In this document: positions 56,908 through 64,000 of the stretch, piece after piece
How positions within the stretch are numbered: position 1 is the stretch's first letter
How the letters are laid out: every line of letters starts with the position of its first letter
Source: Comamonadaceae bacterium
Lineage (GTDB): Bacteria > Pseudomonadota > Gammaproteobacteria > Burkholderiales > Burkholderiaceae_C
NCBI GenBank assembly: GCA_009996515.1
Contig: JAACZV010000002.1
Coordinates: 184,118-248,117, forward strand
Reading direction: 5' to 3'
Length of the DNA stretch: 64,000 nucleotides
Program-made: the position numbers and the translations under genes
Notes under the pieces: generated by a model
Database searches by the model: none
What the model was told of the DNA's origin: nothing
The model's input: the letters and a program-made list of their open reading frames with translations, nothing else

Positions 56908-57657
56908 TCACCCGCCGCCGCAGACCGGGCAGTCGGGGTCGCGCTGCATGGCGATCTCGCTCCACTGCATGCGCCGGCCGTCCAGCATCAGCAGCCGCCC
57001 GGCCAGCGGCTCGCCCACTCCCGCCAGCAGCTTCAGCGCCTCGGCCGCCTGCACGCTGCCGACGATGCCCACCAGCGGCGCGAACACGCCCATGGTCGAG
57101 CAGGCCGCGTCCTCGAAGCCGGACTCGGGCGGGAACAGGCAGGCGTAGCAGGGGTGTTCGCCGCCACGGCTGTCGTAGACGCTGATCTGGCCGTCGAAGC
57201 CGATGGCCGCGCCGGAGACCAGCGGCCTGGAGTGGCGCACGCAGGCGGCGTTGACGAGGTGGCGGGTCGCGAAGTTGTCGCTGCAGTCGAGGACGACGTC
57301 GGCAGCCGGCACTTCGGCGTCCAGCAGCGCGGCGTCGGCGCGCAGGGCCAGCGCACGGGTGCGCACGCCGGGATTCAGCGCCGCCATGCGCGCCGCGGCG
57401 GACTCCACCTTGAGCCGGTCCAGGCTGCCCATGTCGTGGGCGATCTGGCGCTGCAGATTGGTCAGCGACACGGTGTCGTGGTCGACCAGCGTGATGTGCC
57501 CGACACCGGCCGACGCGAGGTAGAGCGCCACCGGCGAGCCCAGGCCGCCCGCGCCGATGACGAGGGCGTTGGCGTCGAGCAGGCGCTGTTGGCCCTCGAT
57601 GCCGATCTCGTCGAGCAGCAGGTGGCGGGAGTAGCGCAGCAGGTCGTCGTCGGTCAT
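56908..57657 (-). CDS. moeB: MoeB/ThiF-family E1-like adenylyltransferase
   Basis: 249 residues. Adenylates the C-terminus of a ubiquitin-like sulfur carrier (MoaD or ThiS). RYSRHLLLDEIGIEGQQRLL at the start, nucleotide-binding VIGAGGLGSPVALYLASAGV (about 34-53), VDHDTVSLTNLQRQIAH, catalytic Asp region DCSDNFATRHLVN (about 127-140), and two CxxC zinc motifs (CYAC about 172; CPVC near the C-terminus). moeB rather than thiF is chosen from the length and from ctpA nearby; the two are hard to separate. Overlaps the LysR gene by ATGA. Confidence 0.9.
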   Translation of the reverse strand: MTDDDLLRYSRHLLLDEIGIEGQQRLLDANALVIGAGGLGSPVALYLASAGVGHITLVDHDTVSLTNLQRQIAHDMGSLDRLKVESAAARMAALNPGVRTRALALRADAALLDAEVPAADVVLDCSDNFATRHLVNAACVRHSRPLVSGAAIGFDGQISVYDSRGGEHPCYACLFPPESGFEDAACSTMGVFAPLVGIVGSVQAAEALKLLAGVGEPLAGRLLMLDGRRMQWSEIAMQRDPDCPVCGGG

Positions 57658-58577
57658 GGCATGGGCAGCATATCGGGCCAGAGCGGTTCGGCCATGCTGC
57701 GCCGCATGGCCTCGATGAAATAGCGCAGCCGCGCCGTCGGCGCCGGCGGGTTGGGATAGAGCAGCTGCACCGGCAGCGCCGGGCCGCGCCAGCGCGGCAG
57801 CAGGTGCACGAGGCGGCCGTCGGCGATGTCCTGGCGCACTGCCCAGCCCGACAGCAGCGCCGCGCCCAGGCCCAGGCGTGCGGCCTCGCGGGTGGCGTAG
57901 AGGCTGTCGGTGGCCAGCAGCGGGCGTATGGGCAGGCGCTGGCGCACGCCGTCGTCGCGCTCCAGCTGCAGCTCCTGGCGGTAGAAGGTGGAGAGCGCGA
58001 TCCAGGGCAGCTCGGCCAGCGCCTCGGGCTCCTCGATGCTGCGCCCGGCCAGCAGCGCCGGCGACGCCACCAGCACCCGTGGCACGCGGGCCAGCGGGAT
58101 GGCGACGACGGCGCCCTCGGCGCGGCCGCCGACGCGAATGGCGCAGTCCAGCCCCTGCTCGATGAAGTTGGGCGCGGCGTCGTTCAGCAGCCAGTCCACG
58201 CGCAGGCCCGGCGCATCCTGCAGCGCCCGCACCAGCGGCGCGATCAGCTGCTCCTGGCCGAAGGCATGCGGCACCTGCACGCGCAGCAGTCCGGCGGGCC
58301 GCGCGGGTTCGGCGCGCAGCGAATGCTCGAAGTCCTCCCATTCGGCGGCCAGGGCCTTGGCGCGCTCCAGCGCGCGCTCGCCGGTGGCGGTCAGGCGCAG
58401 CGCGTGCGTGGAGCGCTGGATCAGCGGCTGGCCGAACTGCTGTTCCAGCGCCTGCAGCCGCCGGCTGACGGTGGGCTGGGTGGTGCCCAGCTGGCGTGCC
58501 GCGGCGGACAGGCTGCCGGCTTCGACGATGCGGATGAAGGTCTGCATCAGCTGCAGACGATCGGAGGTGGTGCTCAT
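57654..58577 (-). CDS. LysR-type transcriptional regulator
   Basis: 307 residues. N-terminal winged helix-turn-helix FIRIVEAGSLSAAARQLGTTQPTVSRRLQALEQQ (core about 13-46), then a periplasmic-binding-like effector domain (about 90-300, QVPHAFGQEQLIAPLVRALQ). Belongs to the group resembling LrhA/DsdC-type YhjC regulators (SRRLQALE). Divergent from the MFS gene 73 bp away, the standard position for a regulator of that gene. Confidence 0.93.
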   Translation of the reverse strand: MSTTSDRLQLMQTFIRIVEAGSLSAAARQLGTTQPTVSRRLQALEQQFGQPLIQRSTHALRLTATGERALERAKALAAEWEDFEHSLRAEPARPAGLLRVQVPHAFGQEQLIAPLVRALQDAPGLRVDWLLNDAAPNFIEQGLDCAIRVGGRAEGAVVAIPLARVPRVLVASPALLAGRSIEEPEALAELPWIALSTFYRQELQLERDDGVRQRLPIRPLLATDSLYATREAARLGLGAALLSGWAVRQDIADGRLVHLLPRWRGPALPVQLLYPNPPAPTARLRYFIEAMRRSMAEPLWPDMLPMP

Positions 58578-58650
58578 GCGTGTAGCGTATGGCAGTCAGG
58601 CGGCCTCTGCGTCTAGCGGGTCTTGCCCGGGCTGGCCACACTGCGGCGCC

Positions 58651-59832
58651 ATGAAGTCCACTCCCTCTCCCGCCGCCGTGCCGGCCACGCTGGGCCCCGC
58701 GCTGACGCTGCTGCTCGCCACCGCCACCGGCCTGGCCGTCGCCTCCATCTATTACGTGCAGCCGCTGCTGGGCCTGCTGGCCGAGCAGTTCGGCGTGGGC
58801 AGCGCCACCATAGGCCTGCTGCCCACGCTGACCCAGCTGGGCTATGGCGCGGCCATCCTGCTGCTGTCACCGCTGGGCGACCGCTACGACCGCCGCCGCA
58901 TCATCGTCGTCAAGGCCGGGACGCTGGTGGCGGCGCTGGCGCTGGCCGCGCTGGCGCCCGGCTTCGCGGCGCTGTGCGTGGCCAGCGTGGCCATAGGCCT
59001 GACGGCCACGCTGGCCCAGGACCTGGTGCCCGCCGCGGCGACGCTGGCCCCCGAGGCCGAGCGCGGCAAGCGGGTGGGCCAGGTCATGACGGGGTTGCTG
59101 CTGGGCATCCTGCTGTCGCGCGTGGCGGCGGGGTCGCTGGCGGCGCTGGCCGGCTGGCGGGCGGTCTATGCGAGCGCCGCCGTCGCCGTCGCGCTGCTGA
59201 TCCCGCTGCTGTGGCGCGGCCTGCCGCGCTTCGTGCCGGCGACGCAGGCCGGCTATGGCGCGCTGCTGGCCTCCATGGCCGGGCTGTGGCGCCAGCATGC
59301 GGCGCTGCGCCGTGCGGCGCTGGCCCAGGGCCTGCTGTCGCTCGCCTTCAGCGCCTTCTGGTCCACGCTGGCCCTGGTGCTGGCCGGGCCGGACTTCGGC
59401 CAGGGCAGCGCGGTCGCCGGTGCCTTCGGCCTGGCGGGTGCGGCGGGGGCGCTGGCCGCGCCGCTGGCCGGCGGTCTGGCCGACCGGCGCGGGCCGCAGG
59501 CGGTGATACGCGTCGGGGCGCTGCTGGTGTTCCTGTGCTTTGCGGTGCAGGCGCTGGCGCCGGCCTCGCTGTGGCTCTTGGTGGCGGTGGCGGTGGTGTT
59601 CGACCTGGGCGTGCAGGCGGCGCTGGTCTCGCACCAGAGCGTGGTCTACAGCCTGGACCCGGCCTCGCGCAGCCGGCTCAATGCCGTGCTGGTCAGCGCG
59701 ATGTTCGTCGGCATGGCCAGCGGCGCGGCGCTGGGCTCGGCGCTGCTGGCGGCGCTGGGCTGGCGTGCGGTGCCGGCGCTGGGCGCCGCGGCCGCGCTGG
59801 CGGCGCTGGCCATCGCCTGGCGCTCCCGCTGA
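58651..59832 (+). CDS. MFS transporter (DHA-type exporter)
   Basis: 393 residues, twelve predicted transmembrane helices. MFS loop motif in SPLGDRYDRRRIIVV (about 74-88, D-R-x-x-R-R) and a second copy LAGGLADRRGPQAVI (about 270-284). N-terminal IYYVQPLLGLLAEQFGV is typical of the YajR/AraJ-like drug-resistance group. Probably exports a small toxic or signalling molecule under control of the neighbouring LysR protein. Ends at a bidirectional terminator. Confidence 0.9.
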   Translation: MKSTPSPAAVPATLGPALTLLLATATGLAVASIYYVQPLLGLLAEQFGVGSATIGLLPTLTQLGYGAAILLLSPLGDRYDRRRIIVVKAGTLVAALALAALAPGFAALCVASVAIGLTATLAQDLVPAAATLAPEAERGKRVGQVMTGLLLGILLSRVAAGSLAALAGWRAVYASAAVAVALLIPLLWRGLPRFVPATQAGYGALLASMAGLWRQHAALRRAALAQGLLSLAFSAFWSTLALVLAGPDFGQGSAVAGAFGLAGAAGALAAPLAGGLADRRGPQAVIRVGALLVFLCFAVQALAPASLWLLVAVAVVFDLGVQAALVSHQSVVYSLDPASRSRLNAVLVSAMFVGMASGAALGSALLAALGWRAVPALGAAAALAALAIAWRSR

Positions 59833-59855
59833 GCGCAAGCGGGCCAGCAAAAGAA

Positions 59856-59880
59856 ACGGGCCTCTTGCGAGGCCCGTCTT
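59856..59880. terminator. Bidirectional terminator between the MFS gene and ctpA
   Basis: ACGGGCCTC-TTGC-GAGGCCCGT, a perfect 9-bp stem, with TCTTGT on the plus side and TTTCTTTT on the minus side, lying between convergent genes. Confidence 0.85.
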
Positions 59881-59901
59881 GTATGAGGTCGGGGACGAGG
59901 A

Positions 59902-61329
59902 TCAGTCGTTGGGCTTGGCCTCGGCCTTGCGTTCCAGCGCCGTCTTGGAGGCGATGACGGGCTGGCCCTTGAGCTGGTTCAGGGCCTGGACCAGCGGGAA
60001 GTCCTCGCTGCTGCCGAACTCGGGCAGGGGCTTGGGCGGCTCGGCCCGCTTGGCGTACTCGGCTTCCAGCTTCTGGCGGGCCTCCTCGCGGGCCTTCAGG
60101 CGGGCCTCGTTGTCCTCGGGGCCGTTGTTCAGGTGCTTCTCGAGGTCGGCCTCGCGCATGCGCAGCGCGGCGAACACATTGCCCTCGGCGGTCTCGTCCA
60201 GCAGCACGTCGGGCACGATGCCCTTGGCCTGGATGGAGCGGCCGCTGGGCGTGTAGTAGCGCGCCGTCGTGATCTTCAGCGCCGTCTCGGGGCCTAGCTG
60301 GCGCACGGTCTGCACCGAGCCCTTGCCGAAGGTCTGGGCGCCCATGACGGTGGCGCGCTTGTGGTCCTGCAGCGCGCCGGCGACGATCTCGGCGGCGCTG
60401 GCCGAGCCCTCGTTGACCAGCACCACCAGCGGCACGGTCTTCAGCGCGACGGGCAGGCGCTTGATGGGGTCGTCGCCGCTGCGGCGGCGGTAATCCTCGG
60501 GGGTGGCCTTGTAGCTGGCCTTGGACTCGGCGATCTGGCCGTTGGTGGACACCACCTCCACGTCCTTGGGCAGGAAGGCCGCGGAGATCGCGATGGCGCC
60601 GTCCAGCAGGCCGCCCGGGTCGTTGCGCAGGTCCAGCACCAGGCCCTTGAGGCGGGGCTCCTGCTTGTAGATCTCCTCGAGCTTCTTCGCGAAGTCGTCG
60701 ACGGTGCGGTCCTGGAACTGGCTCACGCGTATCCATGCATAGCCCGGCTCGATGACCTTGGCGCGCACGCTCTGCACCTTGATCTCTTCGCGCGTGATGG
60801 TCACAGGGAAGCTGCGGTTCTCGGCCTTGCGGTAGATGGACAGGCTGACCTTGGTGGCCGGTTCGCCGCGCATCTTCTTGACCGCCTGGTCCAGCGACAG
60901 GCCGCGCACGGCCGTGTCGTCGATGCGGCTGATCAGGTCGCCGCTCTTCAGGCCGGCGCGGAAGGCGGGCGAGCCTTCGATGGGCGAGACGATCTTGACG
61001 AGGCCGTCTTCCATGCCGATCTCTATGCCCACGCCGACGAACTTGCCGGTGGTGCCCTCGCGGAATTCCTTGAAGCTCTTCTTGTCGAAGAACTGCGAAT
61101 GCGGGTCCAGGCCGGAGACCATGCCGGCGATCGCGTCGTTGATCAGCTTCTTCTCGTCGACCGGTTCGACGTAATCGCTCTTGACGATGCCGAAGACGGC
61201 CGCGAGCTGCTGCATCTCGTCCAGCGGCAACAGGCTGCTGCGGGCATTGGCCTGCAACTGCATCGTGGTGAGGGCACCCGCGACGGCGCCGAGGGCGACC
61301 CAGCCGGCGACTTTCATTTTGGAGCTCAT
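59902..61329 (-). CDS. ctpA: C-terminal processing peptidase (S41)
   Basis: 475 residues. N-terminal membrane/signal segment (KVAGWVALGAVAGALTTMQL), then the carboxyl-terminal protease N-domain (DPHSQFFDKKSFKEFREG, about 72-90), a PDZ domain (about 95-175, GVGIEIGMEDGLVKIVSPIEGSPA), and the catalytic domain: nucleophile in NEGSASAAEIVAGAL (about 305-319) and general-base Lys in GAQTFGKGSVQT (about 326-337). Periplasmic protease that trims or degrades envelope proteins. The start at 61329 was preferred over in-frame upstream codons because of AGGAC at suitable spacing. Confidence 0.95.
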   Translation of the reverse strand: MSSKMKVAGWVALGAVAGALTTMQLQANARSSLLPLDEMQQLAAVFGIVKSDYVEPVDEKKLINDAIAGMVSGLDPHSQFFDKKSFKEFREGTTGKFVGVGIEIGMEDGLVKIVSPIEGSPAFRAGLKSGDLISRIDDTAVRGLSLDQAVKKMRGEPATKVSLSIYRKAENRSFPVTITREEIKVQSVRAKVIEPGYAWIRVSQFQDRTVDDFAKKLEEIYKQEPRLKGLVLDLRNDPGGLLDGAIAISAAFLPKDVEVVSTNGQIAESKASYKATPEDYRRRSGDDPIKRLPVALKTVPLVVLVNEGSASAAEIVAGALQDHKRATVMGAQTFGKGSVQTVRQLGPETALKITTARYYTPSGRSIQAKGIVPDVLLDETAEGNVFAALRMREADLEKHLNNGPEDNEARLKAREEARQKLEAEYAKRAEPPKPLPEFGSSEDFPLVQALNQLKGQPVIASKTALERKAEAKPND

Positions 61330-61415
61330 GAAGGCGAGTCCTGTGATCAACGTGATCCTGGCAAAAACAGCTTGACAGGTGGGCTTGAGTGTAGCTGGGC
61401 CACCCCCGAGGCAGG

Positions 61416-61449
61416 CCCGATTTACCCTGCGGAAACCCTTCAAATCGGG
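61416..61449. promoter_or_regulatory. Inverted repeat in the ctpA upstream region
   Basis: CCCGATTT...AAATCGGG, perfect 8-bp arms 18 nt apart, about 90 bp before the ctpA start in a 190-bp gap with no gene. The spacing suits a dimeric regulator or a hairpin; no T-run follows, so it is not a terminator. Confidence 0.4.
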
Positions 61450-61520
61450 GCTGAATTGACGGAATGCGCCGGCTCGAGGCGGCCCGGCATGACGAATCTC
61501 ACCGGCGCAGGCGCGGCGCG

Positions 61521-62903
61521 TCAGCAGCGCAGCTTCTGGCCCGCCAGGCTGCAGCTGGCCAGCGGCTGGCCCAGCGCGTTGAAGGCCTGCAGCAGCCAGC
61601 CCTCGGGCGTGGCCGTCAGCAGCGTCAGGCCGAACTCGGTGTGGCTGTCGAAGGTCTCCAGCCGCACGCCCGGCAGCGGCTCGGCCTGCAGCGCCGCGGC
61701 GGTGCCGACATGGCCGTAGGCGGCGGAGCCTCCATTGCCTATGACCAGGCTGGCGGGCTGGTTGCTCGCGAAGCCCAGCAGCTCGTGCAGGTGCAGATGG
61801 CCGTGCAGCGTGGCCTGGACGCCGGGCGGGAACAGGCGCGCGCCGAAGGCGTCCCGCAGCAGCGGCGTCAGGCCGGAGCGGGCAGGGCTGGGCGTGCCGA
61901 GCAGGCCGGGGGCGAAGGCCAGGCTGGGATGGTGGCTGGCGAACAGGCTTTGCGCACGCTCGCCCGACAGCTGGGCCACGCGGTCCAGTTGCTGGCGCCA
62001 GCGCGTCCAGGCCGGCGAGCCGCGCGGCGGCGTGCCGCTGCCGACCTCGGCCGAGTCGAAGACGATGAGCTGGCTGCGCGGCGACAGCGGCACGGCGAAG
62101 GGCGCCGTGAAGTCGCCGTCGTTGGCGCCGCCGCCGCCCGCCCCGGGCTGGCAGGAACGCGCCGGGCCCGTCTCGGCGTCGAGATAGCGCAGCCAGCCCT
62201 GGCCGGCGCGGCTGCAGGCCTCGTGGTTGCCGCGCACGAAGACCCAGGGCGCGGCCGCCAGCAGCGCCCTGGCGGGCCGGAAGAAGTCGGCCTGCCAGGC
62301 GTCGTCGCCATAGCCCCAGGCGCTATTGGCGCAGCCGGCCATGGCGGCCGGGCAGGGGCTCTCGCGGTAGTGGTAGTCGCCGACGTGGATGACCAGGTCG
62401 GGTGCCAGCGCCAGCGCGCGCGCCAGCACGCGGGCGAAGGGCCAGCCGCTGGCGTCGTTGCAGGGCTGGAATTCGCGCTCGCTGGCCTTCAGGCGGCAGC
62501 CGGTGTCGCCGATGACGAGGATGCGGCGCGGCTCGGCGGCGGGGGCTGGCAGCGTCACGCCGCCCAGCTGCACGCTGGCGGCGCCTGCCGGCCAAGGGGC
62601 CTCGCAGGCGCGCAGCGTGAAGCGGCTGGGCTGGCGTTCGGGCTGGGCGTTGCCGGGTGGCGCGGGCTCCTCGCCGGGCGCGCTGCGCTGCTGCATGGCG
62701 GCGCTGCCGCCGGCCCAGCTCAGCATGGGACAGGCGGCGTCGCCGGTCAGCGCGCGCACGGCCCAGGCCGGGCCGGCGACGGCCTGCACCCAGGCCTGCT
62801 GCAGGCCGGCCGGGGCGGGGGGCTGTTGCGGCGGCGGCGGGGCGGCGCAGCCGGCCAGCGCCAGCAGGGCGGCCAGCAGCGGGAAACGCGCGCAATGCAT
62901 CAT
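61521..62903 (-). CDS. Calcineurin-like metallophosphoesterase lipoprotein
   Basis: 460 residues; the alternative ATG at 62900 drops one residue. Lipoprotein signal LLAALLALAGC (Cys about 19) and a Pro-rich linker. Metal motifs: ILVIGDTGCRLK (about 128-139), LVIHVGDYHYRES (about 168-180), VFVRGNHEACSR (about 220-231), FASHHPSL (about 325) and TLHGHLHLHELLG (about 368-380), a complete phosphoesterase set. Probably faces the periplasm. Substrate unknown. Not the same type as the shorter Tat phosphoesterase at 52269-53141. Confidence 0.88.
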   Translation of the reverse strand: MMHCARFPLLAALLALAGCAAPPPPQQPPAPAGLQQAWVQAVAGPAWAVRALTGDAACPMLSWAGGSAAMQQRSAPGEEPAPPGNAQPERQPSRFTLRACEAPWPAGAASVQLGGVTLPAPAAEPRRILVIGDTGCRLKASEREFQPCNDASGWPFARVLARALALAPDLVIHVGDYHYRESPCPAAMAGCANSAWGYGDDAWQADFFRPARALLAAAPWVFVRGNHEACSRAGQGWLRYLDAETGPARSCQPGAGGGGANDGDFTAPFAVPLSPRSQLIVFDSAEVGSGTPPRGSPAWTRWRQQLDRVAQLSGERAQSLFASHHPSLAFAPGLLGTPSPARSGLTPLLRDAFGARLFPPGVQATLHGHLHLHELLGFASNQPASLVIGNGGSAAYGHVGTAAALQAEPLPGVRLETFDSHTEFGLTLLTATPEGWLLQAFNALGQPLASCSLAGQKLRC

Positions 62904-62985
62904 CTGTCGATCAAGCGGTGGGCGTGGCGGGGCGCCGTCGGGCGCGGGCTGCCGGATTGTCGGCCGGCCCGGTTTCGAGAGGCTG

Positions 62986-64000
62986 TCAGGCCTGGGTGTA
63001 GGCCGTCTTCAGCGTCGTGTAGAACTCGGCGGCGTGGCGGCCCTGCTCGCGCGGGCCGTAGCTGCTGCCCTTGCGGCCGCCGAAGGGCACGTGGTAGTCC
63101 ACGCCGGCGGTGGGCAGGTTGACCATGACCATGCCGGCCTGCGAATGCCGCTTGAAGTGGGTGGCATGCTTCAGCGAGGTCGTCGCGATGCCGGCGGCCA
63201 GGCCGAAGGGGGTGTCGTTGGCCAGCGCCAGCGCGTGCTCGTAGTCGCGGGCGCGCAGCACGCTGACGACGGGGCCGAACACCTCCTCGCGGTTGATGCG
63301 CATCGCCGGCGTCGTGTCCGTGATCAGCGCCGGCGTCAGGTAGAAGCCGGGCGCGCCGTCGGTGTTCTTCTCCATGCGTTCGCCGCCCTGGGCCAGCCGG
63401 CCGCCGTCGGCCTGGGCGATGGCGATGTAGTCCAGGTCCTGGCCCAGCTGGCTGGCGTCGACGACGGGGCCGATGTCGGTGCCGGCCTTGCGTGCGTCGT
63501 CCACCTTCAGCGCCTTCATCCTCTCGACCATGGCGGCGATGAAGCGGTCGTGGATGCCTGCGGTGACGATGAGGCGCGAGGACGCCGTGCAGCGCTGGCC
63601 GGTGGAGAAGAAGCCGCTGTTGACGGCGGCGTTCACCGCCACGCCCAGGTCGGCGTCGTCCAGCACGATCATGGGGTTCTTGCCGCCCATCTCGAGCTGG
63701 AAGCGGGCCTGGCGGGCCACGCAGGCGGCGGCCACTTTCTGGCCGGTGGCCACCGAGCCGGTGAAGCTGACGCCGGCCACGCGCGTGTCGTGCAGCAGCT
63801 TCTCGCCGACCACCGAGCCGCGCCCCATGACGAGGTTGAACACGCCGGCCGGCAGGCCCGCGCGCGACAGGATCTCGGCCAGCGCCCAGGCCGAGCCGGG
63901 CACCAGGTCGGCCGGCTTGAAGACCACGCAATTGCCCCAGGCCAGGGCCGGCGCGATCTTCCAGGCGGGAATGGCGATGGGGAAGTTCCACGGCGTGATC
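62986..64000 (-). CDS. Aldehyde dehydrogenase, likely alpha-ketoglutaric semialdehyde dehydrogenase type, 3' part
   Basis: The C-terminal 338 residues are visible; the gene begins beyond the window. NAD(P)-binding ITPWNFPIAIPAWKIAPAL at the window edge, VSFTGSVATGQKVAA, catalytic glutamate in FQLEMGGKNP and cysteine in STGQRCTASSR, and REEVFGPVV and FGGRKGSSYGPREQG near the end. The final signature GRKGSSYGPREQGRHAAEFYT recalls 2,5-dioxovalerate dehydrogenases of sugar-acid catabolism, but succinate-semialdehyde dehydrogenase cannot be excluded. No neighbour in the window decides. Confidence 0.85.
   Translation of the reverse strand, partial: ITPWNFPIAIPAWKIAPALAWGNCVVFKPADLVPGSAWALAEILSRAGLPAGVFNLVMGRGSVVGEKLLHDTRVAGVSFTGSVATGQKVAAACVARQARFQLEMGGKNPMIVLDDADLGVAVNAAVNSGFFSTGQRCTASSRLIVTAGIHDRFIAAMVERMKALKVDDARKAGTDIGPVVDASQLGQDLDYIAIAQADGGRLAQGGERMEKNTDGAPGFYLTPALITDTTPAMRINREEVFGPVVSVLRARDYEHALALANDTPFGLAAGIATTSLKHATHFKRHSQAGMVMVNLPTAGVDYHVPFGGRKGSSYGPREQGRHAAEFYTTLKTAYTQA

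Overview
The window reads as a chromosomal segment of a GC-rich betaproteobacterium, most likely order Burkholderiales (Rubrivivax/Roseateles/Leptothrix-like). The grounds are very high third-position GC, tRNA genes with encoded CCA, the pairs pepN-fbp and ctpA/moeB, a prfB with the programmed frameshift, and a tamA-tamB pair. This is inferred from gene content; no database search was possible. Most genes are single-copy housekeeping or metabolic genes in short operons with 1-4 bp stop/start overlaps.

Layout. 1-2.7 kb: minus-strand sulfonate-utilisation genes ssuE and ssuA (ssuA cut by the window edge) and two exported proteins of unknown function. 2.8-6.4 kb: a small low-GC island bounded by the 3' end of tRNA-Arg(CCT) and a partial copy of it. 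It carries a toxin-antitoxin pair with a third overlapping gene, an acetyltransferase remnant, a tiny repetitive peptide gene, a short orphan gene and a DUF4124-like gene; no integrase is visible. 6.5-7.24 kb: a small hypothetical gene and an array of three 77-bp hairpin-rich tandem units directly behind tamB. 7.2-18 kb: tamBA (outer-membrane assembly), a VWA protein, an S9 peptidase, an acetyltransferase, a small membrane protein and a MoxR ATPase. 18-21.7 kb: diheme cytochrome c, HD-GYP phosphodiesterase and a peptide-type ABC binding protein. 21.7-28.5 kb: a complete type I restriction-modification system (hsdM-hsdS-hsdR) next to tRNA-Ser(TGA). 28.9-35 kb: apaH, a CBS/CorC-type membrane protein overlapping a SapC-family gene, a carboxymuconolactone-decarboxylase/hydrolase fusion whose hydrolase triad is lost, a FeeM-like acyltransferase and an OmpA-type lipoprotein. 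35-42.5 kb: tRNA-Thr(CGT), fbp, pepN, prfB, a secreted prolyl-oligopeptidase-family enzyme and an orphan DUF4212 subunit. 42.5-50.7 kb: hydrolase, acetyltransferase, acyl-CoA synthetase, a TPR-GGDEF diguanylate cyclase, and DUF429, DUF1326, DUF2182 and EamA genes. 50.7-53.6 kb: a minus-strand redox/stress operon (cytochrome c, Tat lipoprotein phosphoesterase, soluble CuA protein, ECF sigma factor, anti-sigma factor) with two matching candidate ECF promoters. 53.6-64 kb: amidohydrolase, arginase, LOG-family protein, MoeB, a LysR/MFS pair, CtpA, a phosphoesterase-like lipoprotein and a partial aldehyde dehydrogenase.

How genes work together. TamA and TamB form one envelope complex. The MoxR ATPase and the VWA protein probably act as a pair despite intervening genes. 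HsdM, HsdS and HsdR are one machine. The ECF sigma/anti-sigma pair probably controls its own operon through the repeated promoter motif. The cluster of most novelty is split between the 77-bp array behind tamB, the CuA/ECF operon and the small tRNA-Arg island.
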